The position numbers and the translations under genes are program-made. From Candidatus Kosakonia sp. 282A-S69 (GTDB lineage Bacteria; Pseudomonadota; Gammaproteobacteria; Enterobacterales; Enterobacteriaceae), in contig NZ_JAROAU010000003.1 of NCBI RefSeq assembly GCF_029433855.1, positions 1,601,672 through 1,665,671 on the forward strand: a DNA stretch of 64,000 nt, given 5' to 3'. Below, in pieces: positions 19,867 to 29,526 of the stretch; positions within the stretch are counted from its first letter, which is position 1; each line of letters begins with the position of its first letter. Below the pieces are notes generated by a model that was given only the letters and a program-made list of their open reading frames with translations, was not told the DNA's origin and did no database searches.

Positions 19867-19943
19867 CAGTGAAAAGTTAGCATTGCTGCTCGCGTAAACA
19901 CTATGATTAAAAATCAACCCACTCCTGTTATGCGGGGTAACGT

Positions 19944-20966
19944 ATGTTTGCGTACATGGCAAAAAAGACTCTGAACACTCAGCGTTCAGAGGGCGTTAAT
20001 GAGGAGCAAGGGAGTGAATTAAGTCACACAACACCTGGCAGGCATACAACCACAGCGGATTTACTCTATGCCGATGCGTTTAAGCGTGTGGCGAGGAGAT
20101 ACAATGTGGTGCTGGGGATCAGAATGCCCAACCCTTTGGGGAGGACGCTATTAAATGAAGGTTATCCTTCAAAAAATTTCCACATGAAAGCGAAATCAAG
20201 TCAAACCGGGCCGACTGCGGGGTTTATTACAGAAGACCCGATTTATTCCAAGATTTCGCCGTCGTCTTACCCTAAACAGAGTGACTATATAGCCTCTGCG
20301 GTGAAAAAAGGCGCTGCCGCCATTGATTTAAGAATCAGCAAAGAGCGCATTAAGGAGCTCATCAGCAGCGGCCACTTAATGGATACCGGAAATGGTCACT
20401 ATTACGCTGAATATCCCAGTGGCCGCCAACAGTTTATTATCAATGACGAGGGTGAGGTATTTGATGAAAAATTCAACCCTGTACGGGTGATGACTAACCC
20501 ACCTGAATCCGGCAGTCATTATGCTGACCCAAGGCCCATCACCGCTGATTATGATCTATTTTCCATCATCCCCAGTGTGAACCAATCCGTTAATATCAGA
20601 CCGCTAACCGCATCACCGAAACTTTTGCGGGGAAACTTTAAGCATGCGTTCCTGAAACCGCGAGGCTTACCCGGCCAGAGTGAGGATGTCAATATGGGCA
20701 ACTTGCATTTCTTTGGTATGACAATTATTCAGGCCTTAAACAAAGAGATTGCCGCAGAGGGATATAAGGGGGGAAAACTGGTCTGGCATAATGATGAGAC
20801 GGGCAATCCTTTCAGCCCTGGTTTTGATATTGCTGACAGACCGCTATTTATTCATCCTGCCGGGTACCTCATTCAGGTTCACTCGAAGGCCGAGTTGCTG
20901 GATTTCTATGCACAACTTAGACGAGAAAATTATGCGCCTGAATATAGCCCGGTTTTTGGCTTCTAA
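19944..20966 (+). CDS. ExoY/CyaA/anthrax-edema-factor-like nucleotidyl cyclase toxin
   Basis: A 340-residue protein with the class II (toxin) adenylyl cyclase catalytic plan. Lys77 and Lys84 (KNFHMKAKSSQTGPTAGFI) align with CyaA Lys58 and Lys65. Asp202 and Asp204 (TADYDLFSIIPS) match the metal-binding Asp pair, and edema factor reads TADYDLFALAPS. His282, Glu285 and Asn288 (HNDETGNPF) match His298, Glu301 and Asn304 of HGTEQNN in CyaA. The CyaA/EF His at +5 from the first Lys is Lys here. The N-terminal 35 residues are polar and Ser/Thr-rich, which could be a secretion signal. No effector chaperone or secretion gene is adjacent. Family members are switched on by host calmodulin or actin. GC content is clearly lower than in the flanking ydcJ and opgD, indicating transfer. 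Confidence 0.85.
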   Translation: MFAYMAKKTLNTQRSEGVNEEQGSELSHTTPGRHTTTADLLYADAFKRVARRYNVVLGIRMPNPLGRTLLNEGYPSKNFHMKAKSSQTGPTAGFITEDPIYSKISPSSYPKQSDYIASAVKKGAAAIDLRISKERIKELISSGHLMDTGNGHYYAEYPSGRQQFIINDEGEVFDEKFNPVRVMTNPPESGSHYADPRPITADYDLFSIIPSVNQSVNIRPLTASPKLLRGNFKHAFLKPRGLPGQSEDVNMGNLHFFGMTIIQALNKEIAAEGYKGGKLVWHNDETGNPFSPGFDIADRPLFIHPAGYLIQVHSKAELLDFYAQLRRENYAPEYSPVFGF

Positions 20967-21290
20967 TCTCACGCCCCGCTAAGGCATAACGACCCTGTTA
21001 CGCCCCGTTTACCTGCGATAGCCACAGCCTGCGATAAAACTGATTAGGGTCAGTTGACTGCCGTGTGGCTGAGAGACCGCAGCCTTAGCGGTGAACAGAT
21101 CTTTACATACTTTTCAGGCTGCTCCTAAAGCCTGGGAAAATTTCGTGATTTGCTCAGATAATCAGCGGCCAACAATTGGATTCTCAATGAATTTTGTCTA
21201 GAGTGGTGCCTTCATCAGCCATACGCTTTTGCCGCTGTTTCGCGACATCGCGAAATGCCATTTTACGACCAGAAGGACGTGTTACCAGGC
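20967..21290. other. Intergenic region between the cyclase gene and opgD
   Basis: 324 nt without a gene. A sigma70-like promoter for opgD is visible: TTGGAT (21176-21181), a 17-nt spacer, TAGAGT (21199-21204). No intrinsic terminator with a T-run is seen after the cyclase gene. Confidence 0.5.
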
Positions 21291-22946
21291 ATGAACCGCA
21301 GACGATTTATTCAAGCATCCATGGCCCTCGCGGCAACTTACGGCACCACTGGCGTTGCCTCGCTCTTTTCACGAGCAGCCTCTGCAGCGCAGACCGATAT
21401 CGCCGATGGTCAAAGCCGCCGTTTCGACTTCTCCGTGCTGCAATCTATGGCGCACGATCTGGCCGAACAGCCATGGGGAGGCGCGCCGAAAGCGCTGCCG
21501 CCGACGCTGGCTAACCTGACGCCGCAAGCCTATAACAGCATTCAGTATGATGCGCAGCACTCCTTATGGAATAACGTTGAAGGCCGCCAGCTCGATGTGC
21601 AGTTCTTTCACGTCGGCATGGGTTTTCGCCGCCGCGTGCGTATGTTCTCGCTGGATCAGGCGACCCATCAGGCGCGTGAAATTCACTTCCGCCCGGAGCT
21701 GTTCAACTACCACGACGCAGGTGTCGACACCAAACAGCTTGAAGGGCAGAGCGATCTCGGCTTTGCCGGCTTCCGCGCCTTCAAAGCCCCGGAGCTGGCG
21801 CGCCGCGATGTCGTCTCGTTCCTCGGCGCAAGCTATTTCCGCGCGGTAGATGACACCTTCCAGTACGGTCTCTCCGCGCGCGGGGTGGCAATTGATACCT
21901 TTACCGACACGCCGGAAGAGTTCCCGGACTTTACCGCCTTCTGGTTCGAAACCGCGAAGCCGGGCGACACCACCTTTACCGTCTATGCGCTGCTCGACAG
22001 CGCCAGCCTGACCGGTGCCTATAAATTCGTCATCCACTGCGAGAAGAGCCAGGTGATCATGGAGGTGGATAACCGCCTCTATGCCCGTAAGGCGATTAAG
22101 CAGCTTGGTATTGCGCCGATGACCAGCATGTTTAGCTGTGGCAATAACGAACGCCGCGTCTGCGACACCATTCACCCGCAGATCCACGACTCCGATCGTC
22201 TGGCGATGTGGCGCGGCAACGGGGAGTGGATCTGCCGTCCGCTGAATAACCCGCAGAAGCTGCAATTCAATGCTTTCCAGGATGAGAACCCAAAAGGCTT
22301 CGGCCTGCTGCAGCTCGACCGCGATTTCAGCCACTATCAGGATGTCATGGGCTGGTACAACAAACGCCCGAGCCTGTGGGTGGAGCCGCGCAATAAGTGG
22401 GGCAAAGGCGCAGTCAGCCTGATGGAGATCCCCACCACCGGCGAAACGCTGGATAACGTGGTCTGCTTCTGGCAGCCGGAAAAAGCGATCAAAGCCGGCG
22501 ACGAGCTGGCCTTTGAGTATCGCCTCTACTGGAGCGCGCAGCCGCCGGTGCGCTCACCGCTGGCAAACGTCTATGCGACGCGGACCGGCATGGGCGGGTT
22601 CCCGGAAGGCTGGGCGCCGGGCGAGCACTATCCGGAGAAGTGGGCGCGTCGTTTCGCCATCGATTTTGTCGGCGGCGATCTGAAAGCTGCTGCACCGAAG
22701 GGGATCGAGCCGGTTATTACGCTGTCGAACGGGGAGGCGAAACAGGTCGAAATCCTTTATGTCGAGCCGTTTGACGGCTATCGCATCCAGTTCGACTGGT
22801 ATCCGACCAACGCCTCGACCGACCCGGTAGAGATGCGTATGTTCCTGCGCTGCCAGGGGGAGGCGATCAGCGAAACCTGGCTCTATCAATACTTCCCGCC
22901 CGCGCCGGAGAAGCGAAATTACGTCGACGACCGCATCATGCGCTAA
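21291..22946 (+). CDS. opgD: Glucan biosynthesis protein D (OpgD/MdoD)
   Basis: A 551-residue periplasmic protein, the same length as E. coli OpgD. It acts on osmoregulated periplasmic glucans, shaping the backbone of the linear glucan. The N-terminus is a twin-arginine signal ([14 protein letters not shown], cleaved after about residue 32), so it is exported folded by Tat. The rest follows the MdoG/OpgD family ([34 protein letters not shown]). The ATG at 21291 is preferred over 21255 since the Tat signal begins there. A rho-independent terminator follows. Confidence 0.96.
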   Translation: MNRRRFIQASMALAATYGTTGVASLFSRAASAAQTDIADGQSRRFDFSVLQSMAHDLAEQPWGGAPKALPPTLANLTPQAYNSIQYDAQHSLWNNVEGRQLDVQFFHVGMGFRRRVRMFSLDQATHQAREIHFRPELFNYHDAGVDTKQLEGQSDLGFAGFRAFKAPELARRDVVSFLGASYFRAVDDTFQYGLSARGVAIDTFTDTPEEFPDFTAFWFETAKPGDTTFTVYALLDSASLTGAYKFVIHCEKSQVIMEVDNRLYARKAIKQLGIAPMTSMFSCGNNERRVCDTIHPQIHDSDRLAMWRGNGEWICRPLNNPQKLQFNAFQDENPKGFGLLQLDRDFSHYQDVMGWYNKRPSLWVEPRNKWGKGAVSLMEIPTTGETLDNVVCFWQPEKAIKAGDELAFEYRLYWSAQPPVRSPLANVYATRTGMGGFPEGWAPGEHYPEKWARRFAIDFVGGDLKAAAPKGIEPVITLSNGEAKQVEILYVEPFDGYRIQFDWYPTNASTDPVEMRMFLRCQGEAISETWLYQYFPPAPEKRNYVDDRIMR

Positions 22947-22954
22947 GCTTTTTA

Positions 22955-22983
22955 ATCGCCCCCGAATGGGGGCGATGTTTTTC
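22955..22983 (+). terminator. Rho-independent terminator of opgD
   Basis: A 9-bp perfect stem ATCGCCCCC / GGGGGCGAT with a GAAT loop is followed by GTTTTTC. It overlaps the leader of rimL, whose ribosome-binding site begins right after it. Confidence 0.88.
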
Positions 22984-22993
22984 AGGAGGAGTG

Positions 22994-23560
22994 ATGTTAC
23001 CGGAACCGACTTGCCCGGATGCGGTGATTAAGGTTGACGAGCAGATCACGCTCGAAATGATTGATGAGTGCTTTGTTCACGATCTTCACCAGTTAATTGT
23101 TAAAAACCGCGACAGCTTACAGCGCTATCTCGACTGGCCGCAGTATGTCACATCCATTGACGCCACCCGTAAAACAGCCCAGAGCAACCGGCTGTTGCAT
23201 CAGCGCGGGTACGCGAAGATGTTCTTGATCCTGCGCGATCACGTGCTGGTCGGCGTTCTCTCTCTCAACGCTATCGAACCGACCAACAAAGCGGCCTACA
23301 TCGGCTACTGGCTGGATGAAGCGGCGCAGGGGCAGGGGATTTTATCCCGCGCGATGCAGGCGATGATGCGCTTCTACGTCCAGCGCGGCGATATCCGCCG
23401 CTTTGTCATCAAATGCCGGGTCGCCAACGAGGCCAGTAACCGCGTCGCAGAGCGTAACGGTTTTACCCTTGAAGGCTGCCAGCGAGAGGCGGAATTTCTC
23501 AATGGCCGCTTCGATGACCAGAATATCTGGGGCAAAATCGTCACGCCTGATGCCGGGTAG
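22994..23560 (+). CDS. rimL: GNAT N-acetyltransferase RimL-like
   Basis: 188 residues of GNAT fold. It aligns along its length with E. coli RimL, which acetylates the N-terminal Ser of ribosomal protein L12 to make L7. Conserved stretches include RKTAQSNRLLHQRGYAKMF, the acetyl-CoA motif A region IGYWLDEAAQGQGI and the RRFVIKCRV segment. AGGAGG precedes the ATG. The gene order opgD-rimL is as in E. coli except that the small ydcH gene between them is missing. Its stop is 3 nt from the end of the converging anti-sigma gene. Confidence 0.88.
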   Translation: MLPEPTCPDAVIKVDEQITLEMIDECFVHDLHQLIVKNRDSLQRYLDWPQYVTSIDATRKTAQSNRLLHQRGYAKMFLILRDHVLVGVLSLNAIEPTNKAAYIGYWLDEAAQGQGILSRAMQAMMRFYVQRGDIRRFVIKCRVANEASNRVAERNGFTLEGCQREAEFLNGRFDDQNIWGKIVTPDAG

Positions 23561-23563
23561 GCC

Positions 23564-24310
23564 TCAGCTGGTCGCCTGCGCAACCGCTTTTCGCAGCCCG
23601 TTTACCGCCGGGGCGTTTAGCGGCGTAACCAGCGCGTAGTTATAATGGCCGTCGCTCCAGTATTGCGCCATCACATCCTCAGCCTTACGCTCACCGTAGG
23701 GTAATTTCCCCGGGCTTAAGGGGCGGATATACCAGCCAACCCGCGTGCCGCGCGGGTCCTGATACATAATCAGCGCAGCCGGACCCTGCGCCGTGGCGAC
23801 AAGCCGGGCGCCGACCAGCGTAAAGCCATACTGCTCCAGATTGGGCGGCTGGTTGCCGTTGATAAAGTAGCGCCCGACCCAGTGGGTCAGCTCCGTTTGT
23901 TGCGTCGTCGCCATATCCATCGGGGTAATGGCGCTATTATCAAACAGCTTGTAGGCCTGCACCGCATCTTCCATCGGCGCATGCGCCAGCACCATCTGTG
24001 ACGCTTTCATCTGCCAGCCGGTAAAACCGCCGACGCCAAGCGCCATCACCAGCGCGAAAGCCGTTGCCAGCTTCCACTGCCGCAACTGGCGCTGCTGGCG
24101 GCGCAGCGCGCGGGGTTCCGGCATCTCAAGCGTAACGGTGTGGCGATCCATTGACTGGCGCAGGCGCTGCGCATCCTGTCGCCAGCCTGCAACCTCACGG
24201 GCGGCCTGTGGGTTCTGCGCCAGATAGTGTTCGATGCGCGCCGAGGTTGCCTCGTCGGTCTCGCCATCAAGCCAGGCGTGCAGATCGTGTTCATCCGGTG
24301 GCAACGTCAT
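23564..24310 (-). CDS. Membrane anti-sigma factor (RskA/ChrR-like)
   Basis: 248 residues. The cytoplasmic N-terminus (1-70) is an anti-sigma domain with the DEHDLHAWLDGETDEATSARIEHYL signature. A TM helix follows at about 81-101 and a periplasmic domain of about 145 residues. The zinc-binding HxxxCxxC triad of ZAS factors is absent. It overlaps the ECF sigma gene, so both are made together. It should hold the sigma factor at the membrane until a periplasmic signal releases it. Confidence 0.85.
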   Translation of the reverse strand: MTLPPDEHDLHAWLDGETDEATSARIEHYLAQNPQAAREVAGWRQDAQRLRQSMDRHTVTLEMPEPRALRRQQRQLRQWKLATAFALVMALGVGGFTGWQMKASQMVLAHAPMEDAVQAYKLFDNSAITPMDMATTQQTELTHWVGRYFINGNQPPNLEQYGFTLVGARLVATAQGPAALIMYQDPRGTRVGWYIRPLSPGKLPYGERKAEDVMAQYWSDGHYNYALVTPLNAPAVNGLRKAVAQATS

Positions 24311-24801
24311 TTCAATCTCCTTAACGCTAACGGCGTTGGCTGACCTTCCAGCTTTTCATGCAGCATTTTTCGTGCCCGTGACAGGCGTGACATCACCGTG
24401 CCGGGGGGAATGCCAAGGGTTTGCGCCACCTCTTTATAACTCAGCCCCTCCACGCTCACCAGCAGCAGCACCGCGCGATACTCCGTCGGCAGTGCGGCAA
24501 AGAGTGTGAGCGTATCATCGGCGATAGCCAGCGACTCAGTGGTAAAAGCGGTGGGCTCTTCGCCGGTGAAAAAGGTGAGCACTTTCAGGTAGCGTTTGCG
24601 CCGCCGTTCGCCATCGACAAACTGACGATAGAGAATGGTAAAGAGCCAGGCGCGCAGGCTCTGCTCGCTATCACGCCGCCGCGTCAGGGCTTTCGCCAGG
24701 CAACTTTGCACAAGATCTTCCGCGGTGTGTGGATTCCGCGCCAGCCACAAGGCAAAGCGGTAGAGATGCGGCATCACCTCGCGGATTTCATCATCGTTCA
24801 T
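24307..24801 (-). CDS. ECF-family sigma-70 factor
   Basis: 164 residues with region 2 (MPHLYRFALWLARNPHTAEDLVQSCLAKAL, at about 10-40) and region 4 with its HTH (YRAVLLLVSVEGLSYKEVAQTLGIPPGTVMSRLSRARKMLHEKL, at about 110-155). Region 3 is absent, as expected for ECF factors. It overlaps the cytochrome b561 gene upstream and the anti-sigma gene downstream. Such sets usually autoregulate their own operon, here including the catalase and cytochrome genes. Confidence 0.92.
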   Translation of the reverse strand: MNDDEIREVMPHLYRFALWLARNPHTAEDLVQSCLAKALTRRRDSEQSLRAWLFTILYRQFVDGERRRKRYLKVLTFFTGEEPTAFTTESLAIADDTLTLFAALPTEYRAVLLLVSVEGLSYKEVAQTLGIPPGTVMSRLSRARKMLHEKLEGQPTPLALRRLK

Positions 24802-25337
24802 CGTCTGCGGCTTCCCGACATGCTCTCAAACACCCCATCGCGCAGCACCAGCGCATGCAGCAGCGCGGCGGCGAGGTGCGCCATTACGGTGACAAACAGC
24901 GCCAGCGCCACTACAGAGTGCAACGGACGCAGCAGCGCATACGCGTCATTATTCACCGGCACAATCGGCGGCAGCACAAATCCGCCGCCCAGCGTCACCG
25001 GATAACCGGCCGCCGAGAGCATCGCCCAGCCAATCAGCGGTTGCGCCAGCATCATCGCATAGAGTGCCCAGTGAGACAGATGCGCCATCGCGCGCTGCCA
25101 GACCGGCAACGAGGCAGGCAACGGCGGCGTGGCGGTATAGAAACGTAACCACAAACGCACCAGCGCCAGCACGAGGATCATTAAACCCAGCGGTTTATGG
25201 AGGGTCAGCAGCAAGCTGTGCAGCGAGGAGACCGTCGAGACCATCACGATGCCGATGAACAGCATCACAATTATCGCGGCGGCCATCAGCCAGTGAACCG
25301 CGCGCAGCAGCGGGTGGAAATAAGCAACCTGTTTCAT
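24798..25337 (-). CDS. Cytochrome b561-family membrane protein
   Basis: 179 residues with four TM helices and heme-ligand histidines in AVHWLMAA (TM1), LLLTLHKPLGL (TM2) and LRPLHSVVALALFVTVMAHLAAALLH (TM3-4). It is a different b561 from the cybB at 8994. Its ATG overlaps the stop of the catalase gene (TGATG) and its stop overlaps the sigma start (ATGA). It likely passes electrons between the quinone pool and the neighbouring periplasm-facing heme peroxidase. Confidence 0.88.
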   Translation of the reverse strand: MKQVAYFHPLLRAVHWLMAAAIIVMLFIGIVMVSTVSSLHSLLLTLHKPLGLMILVLALVRLWLRFYTATPPLPASLPVWQRAMAHLSHWALYAMMLAQPLIGWAMLSAAGYPVTLGGGFVLPPIVPVNNDAYALLRPLHSVVALALFVTVMAHLAAALLHALVLRDGVFESMSGSRRR

Positions 25338-26380
25338 CAGTGGGCTCCGGCTTGTTCGCGGGTGCGAAGATTGTAGGATTTGGCGTACGCGGATGAGCGG
25401 GCGTTCAGCAGCGGGTCGTTCGAGGCGGCAATGCCGTCCGGCAGGATGAGCGGATCGTAATTGATGTCATTGCAATCCCCTTGCGCCTGCGCAACGGCGC
25501 GGTTCAGCACCAGCGTGCCGGCATTGATGGTCTGCCGCTCGGCAGGCCAGGCCCGTGAGGCATCGCTGCCATCATCCTGCGCGCGGGCGACGGTAATGAC
25601 CATATCCCACTTTAGCGGTGCCCGGTCCAGGCGCTGATGCAGATCGCGCTGCAAAAAGTTTTTATCCTGCTTCTGCTCTGTACGAATGGGTTGCCAGGGC
25701 GTCTGCGGCACCATGCTCCAGCGAACCAGATGCTCGTTGCCTGCTTTATCGATCATGCGAAAGGCATTGAGACTGTTAAAGCGGTCGCTGGCCCAACTGC
25801 TGGAGGGCACGTTCGCTTTTGCCCACGCGAGAAAGGGCGCGGCTTCCGGGTGCTTCTCAAGAAAGAATTTTACCTTTGCCGGGTCGGGTTTTCCGCTGGC
25901 TGGATCGGGGCGCGTCGCCACCTGCATATCAAAAAAACCGGCTACGCTGCGTACCGGAAAAAAGGGCATCGCGTTCATGCCGGTGCGCCACTGCTCGCCG
26001 TCCGGAAGTGTAAAAGCCAGCGCCAGGCTGCGCACCGGCACCGCGTAATCCGGCGCGGCGGGGTTACCGCCCGCAATGGCAAAACGGCCAATCACCGGCG
26101 TGCTTCCCGGCGCAAAGAGCGCGGCGCGCGAAAGCGTGCTGGCTTTGCCGCTGGAGATAAATTCGCCGTTCACGCAGATCCCTTTAGCGTGGTTGCGGCG
26201 AAAACCGGGGTGCTCACCGCCAGACTGCTGTAACACATTAACGAGTTTGTCCGGGGTGAGGCGTTCGGGTGTCAGCCAGCCGCCCCCCCAGAGAAACAGC
26301 AGCATAACCAGAAGCGGCACCAGGCCAACCAGCGCGAGGCGCACCGTCAGCTGCATGGAGGTAAAAGGGGTCTTGTTCAT
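25337..26380 (-). CDS. Membrane-anchored catalase-related peroxidase (SrpA-like)
   Basis: 347 residues with an N-terminal TM segment (about 12-34) and a minimal catalase fold. The distal heme His lies in RRNHAKG at about residue 64 and the proximal Tyr in SSAYAKSYN near the C-terminus. The family has low catalase but real peroxidase activity. The TM places the heme domain outside the inner membrane. It is the first gene of the four-gene operon catalase, b561, sigma, anti-sigma, preceded by AGGATGAG before the ATG. Confidence 0.88.
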   Translation of the reverse strand: MNKTPFTSMQLTVRLALVGLVPLLVMLLFLWGGGWLTPERLTPDKLVNVLQQSGGEHPGFRRNHAKGICVNGEFISSGKASTLSRAALFAPGSTPVIGRFAIAGGNPAAPDYAVPVRSLALAFTLPDGEQWRTGMNAMPFFPVRSVAGFFDMQVATRPDPASGKPDPAKVKFFLEKHPEAAPFLAWAKANVPSSSWASDRFNSLNAFRMIDKAGNEHLVRWSMVPQTPWQPIRTEQKQDKNFLQRDLHQRLDRAPLKWDMVITVARAQDDGSDASRAWPAERQTINAGTLVLNRAVAQAQGDCNDINYDPLILPDGIAASNDPLLNARSSAYAKSYNLRTREQAGAH

Positions 26381-26469
26381 TATTCGCTCATCCTGCTCAT
26401 TGGGAGCAGATAAGACGAAGGGCGCGGCGGTTTATTCCCGGCGGATGAAAATAAATTTATGCCGGCCCA

Positions 26470-27450
26470 TCAGAGCGAGCCGACCAGCGGGGTGCGGGTA
26501 ATGTGCTGCTCGCCGTTGACCACTTTCGGTCCGCGCAGCAGCAGGCTCTCATCCTCTGCGGCGATAATCACAGCATTATCGGCGATCGCCACCTCGTGGG
26601 CGATGATCACACTCCCTTCAATGCGCGCATTGCCCTGAATCACTACCTTTTCATCGAGCTGTAACGGCCCGCCGCGCAGCTGCGCATGGCCGCCAACCAA
26701 TACGTGATGTTTCAGCACGCAGTTGCCCTCAACGCGCGCATTTTCCGCCACCTGCGCGCTGTAGCGAAGGGTAGGGATTTCATCCTCCTGCCGCCCGGCA
26801 ATCACCCTGGCGTGACCGTAGACTTTGGCGCAGTCGCACACCCAGACATCATTGATCTCATTCCCGTCGAGCAGGGCGAAATCGAACACCTCAGCGCGGT
26901 GCTCAATAAAGGCGTAATTGACGATGGCATCGCCATAAATTTGCGCCTGATGAACCACGCGCGAATGGCTGACCGTCGCGCGATCGTAAATTTGCAGCAC
27001 CTGTTCATGCTCCTGGGTTAACCCGCGCGCGGCGATGATGTCGCAACCGCTGAGAATACGCGCCTCACCGCGCAGCCGACAGACACCGCGCACGGTGGAA
27101 GAACGCACCGTGACGTTGTCACTTAAAATCGCACCGTGGCTTAATTCACACTCATCCACCCAGGCGTTATCGCCGATCTCGACATTGAGGCAGATGATGC
27201 AGGGCCGCGTAATACGCGCACTGCCCCGGATGCGGCACCCCGCAAACACCATGCTGTTTTGATCGTAGATCCAGCAATCCCCCTGCTGATCGAGCACCTG
27301 CTCATCATCAACCCAGCCGCCCGCGCTGCCGGCGGTGACATCATTAAAATCGCGCAGGGCGATAATCTGGCGCAGCGCGACGCTCTTTTTCTCGCCGCCA
27401 AGTGCGTAGCTGAAGAGGCGCGTCTCATCACTGAGGCGGTATTTGCTCAT
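26470..27450 (-). CDS. ydcK: YdcK, left-handed beta-helix protein
   Basis: 326 residues full of hexapeptide-like repeats ([22 protein letters not shown] and similar), giving a left-handed beta-helix. It matches E. coli YdcK along its length, from KYRLSDETR to QHITRTPL. The family is enzyme-like by fold but uncharacterised. No acyltransferase partner domain is visible. Synteny rimL-ydcK-tehB follows E. coli, apart from the inserted sigma operon and a missing tehA. Confidence 0.92.
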   Translation of the reverse strand: MSKYRLSDETRLFSYALGGEKKSVALRQIIALRDFNDVTAGSAGGWVDDEQVLDQQGDCWIYDQNSMVFAGCRIRGSARITRPCIICLNVEIGDNAWVDECELSHGAILSDNVTVRSSTVRGVCRLRGEARILSGCDIIAARGLTQEHEQVLQIYDRATVSHSRVVHQAQIYGDAIVNYAFIEHRAEVFDFALLDGNEINDVWVCDCAKVYGHARVIAGRQEDEIPTLRYSAQVAENARVEGNCVLKHHVLVGGHAQLRGGPLQLDEKVVIQGNARIEGSVIIAHEVAIADNAVIIAAEDESLLLRGPKVVNGEQHITRTPLVGSL

Positions 27451-27561
27451 GCTTATCTTCTCCGGATGTCATCATTTAACCGTAGCAAAAATTCGCGCGC
27501 TGGCTATCAACGGGTGAAATTCATAAAATGCATTCAAAATACCCATTAAAGGCTGTGAATA

Positions 27562-28158
27562 ATGACTATGCGTGATGAGAACTACTTTACTGAAAAATAT
27601 GGTATGACCCCGACGCACTCGGAAGTGCTGAACGCGATGAACTACATTACGCCGGGCAAGGCGCTCGATCTCGGCTGCGGTAACGGGCGCAACAGCCTCT
27701 ACCTGGCGAACAGAGGCTTTGAGGTAACGGCATGGGATAAAAACCCCAATAGTCTGAGCAATCTGCAACGCATCCGCGAAGCGGAAGGGCTGAATAACCT
27801 GCATATCGACAGCGTTGATTTAAACAGCCTGAGCTTCGAGGGGGAATATAACTTTATTCTCTCAACCGTGGTGATGATGTTTCTGGAAGCGAAAACCATT
27901 CCGGGGCTGATTGCCAATATGCAGCGCTGCACCAGACCGGGCGGCCATAACCTGATTGTCGCGGCGATGGATACCGCTGATTTTCCCTGCAACGTCGGCT
28001 TTCCGTTTGCGTTCAAAGAGGGCGAACTGCGCGGCTACTACGCAGGCTGGGAGCTGTTGAAATATAACGAAGAGGTGGGGGAGCTGCACCGCACCGATGA
28101 GCAGGGCAACCGCATCAAACTGCGCTTCGCCACGCTGCTGGCGCGTAAATTACCGTGA
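27562..28158 (+). CDS. tehB: Tellurite/selenite methyltransferase TehB
   Basis: 198 residues, a SAM-dependent methyltransferase matching E. coli TehB. Motif I reads [15 protein letters not shown] at about 35-49, with conserved [12 protein letters not shown] at the start and [11 protein letters not shown] at the end. TehB volatilises tellurite and gives resistance when overexpressed. Its usual partner, the exporter tehA, is not adjacent. The gene may start at 27562 or at the in-frame ATG 27568, and the ribosome-binding site is weak for both. Confidence 0.93.
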   Translation: MTMRDENYFTEKYGMTPTHSEVLNAMNYITPGKALDLGCGNGRNSLYLANRGFEVTAWDKNPNSLSNLQRIREAEGLNNLHIDSVDLNSLSFEGEYNFILSTVVMMFLEAKTIPGLIANMQRCTRPGGHNLIVAAMDTADFPCNVGFPFAFKEGELRGYYAGWELLKYNEEVGELHRTDEQGNRIKLRFATLLARKLP

Positions 28159-28164
28159 TAAAAA

Positions 28165-28184
28165 GCAGCCCGTTACCGGGCTGC
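28165..28184. terminator. Hairpin between converging tehB and pepT-like genes
   Basis: GCAGCCCG / CGGGCTGC with a TTAC loop sits 7 nt after the tehB stop and 7 nt before the end of the opposing peptidase gene. The A-rich 5' flank gives the minus strand a short U tract, so it can serve both genes. Confidence 0.75.
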
Positions 28185-28190
28185 ATCATC

Positions 28191-29420
28191 TTAACGGGCC
28201 GCCAGCAGGCAGAGCTGCAATGCCACGTTGTAGGAGGCTTCAAACGCGCGCAGGGGTAAAAACTCAAAGCGCGAGTGGAAGTTGTGCGCGCCGGTAAAGA
28301 AGTTTGGTGTTAACAAGCCCTTAGCCGAAAGCGCCGCACCGTCCGTACCGCCGCGCATCGGCGTCGGTTTCGGCGTGATGCCGAGCCTCTCCATCGCCTC
28401 GAACAGCAGATCGATGGCACGGCGGTCTTCACCAATCGCATTACTGATATTGCTGTAGATATCGCTGACGCGGTACGCCACTTTTGCCGTCGGGTATTGC
28501 GCGGCAATCATCTCAGCGACTTCACCAATCTGCGCTTTGCGGCGGGCAAAACGTTCTTTATCAAAATCGCGAATGCTGGCGGTCAGGCTGGCGTGCCCCT
28601 GAACCGCTTCCATGCCGTTAAACCAGATATAGCCTTCCCGGCCCTCTGTATTTTCCGGCGTCTGCTGGCGGTCAAAATGGCTGATGTAATCCATTGCCAT
28701 CAGCAGCGGGTTAACCAGCACGCCTTTGGCCGACATCGGGTGCGCGGTGACGCCGGTAAAGTCGATCTGCGCGCTGGCAGCATTAAAGTTCTCGTAAACA
28801 ATCTCGCCCAGCTCGCAGCAGTCGATTGTCCATGCGAAATCGACCGCAAAACGCGCCAGATCCAGCGCCTTCGCACCGCGCAGCCCCACCTCTTCATCGG
28901 GAACAAAGGCTACCACAATATCGCCATGACGCTGTGCGGCCGTCAGGTTCTCCAGCAGCGTCATCACCACCGTTACGGCGGCTTTATTATCCGCACCGAG
29001 CACGCTGGTGCCGTCGCTGAAAATAATCTCTTCGCCGGGATAAGAAAGGATCTCCGGATGCTCCTGCACGCGCAGCCAGATAGCCTCTCTGGCATTCAGA
29101 CAGAGATCTTCACCCTCAAAACGCAGGATCTGCGGATGAATATGCGGTGACAAACCGACATCAACGGTATCGATATGGGTGATAAACCCGATGCGCGGCG
29201 CGCCATCAACATTGCCTTTTTTCACCGCCGTAACGGTGGCGCGATCGTCGATAACAATCTCGTCAAGACCGAGAGATTTCAACTCGTTGGCCAGCTCACG
29301 AGCCATATCAAACTGGCCGGGCGTAGTGGGAAGGGTGGTGGCATTTGCGTCGCTCTGGCTGGTGATACTCAGGTAGCGAAAGAAGCGCTGCGTTAATTGA
29401 CTGGCTAGCGGCGAGGGCAT
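28191..29420 (-). CDS. Peptidase T (PepT-like tripeptide aminopeptidase)
   Basis: 409 residues of the M20 metallopeptidase family. Zinc ligands are visible in GFITHIDTVD (His and Asp), LGADNKAAV (bridging Asp), PDEEVG (catalytic and ligand Glu) and the C-terminal GAHNFHSRFE (His). It releases N-terminal residues from tripeptides in the cytosol. The ATG at 29420 with AGAAGGAA upstream is chosen because it begins the conserved sequence. The longer frame to 29579 runs through the divergent promoter. A second, canonical pepT may exist elsewhere, so no symbol is given. Confidence 0.9.
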   Translation of the reverse strand: MPSPLASQLTQRFFRYLSITSQSDANATTLPTTPGQFDMARELANELKSLGLDEIVIDDRATVTAVKKGNVDGAPRIGFITHIDTVDVGLSPHIHPQILRFEGEDLCLNAREAIWLRVQEHPEILSYPGEEIIFSDGTSVLGADNKAAVTVVMTLLENLTAAQRHGDIVVAFVPDEEVGLRGAKALDLARFAVDFAWTIDCCELGEIVYENFNAASAQIDFTGVTAHPMSAKGVLVNPLLMAMDYISHFDRQQTPENTEGREGYIWFNGMEAVQGHASLTASIRDFDKERFARRKAQIGEVAEMIAAQYPTAKVAYRVSDIYSNISNAIGEDRRAIDLLFEAMERLGITPKPTPMRGGTDGAALSAKGLLTPNFFTGAHNFHSRFEFLPLRAFEASYNVALQLCLLAAR

Positions 29421-29526
29421 AGTGATTCCTTCTTTATTCGTATTATCAGGTGTTTGCAATTTCACTTTAATGTTATTTATGAGCAGGCAAACAACAAGCA
29501 TTAAAAATAAAACAACAGGAAACACT

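Noticed and set aside
21564-22334. 256-codon minus-strand frame opposite opgD
   Set aside because: opgD is certain. The antisense product resembles nothing and has no start signals.
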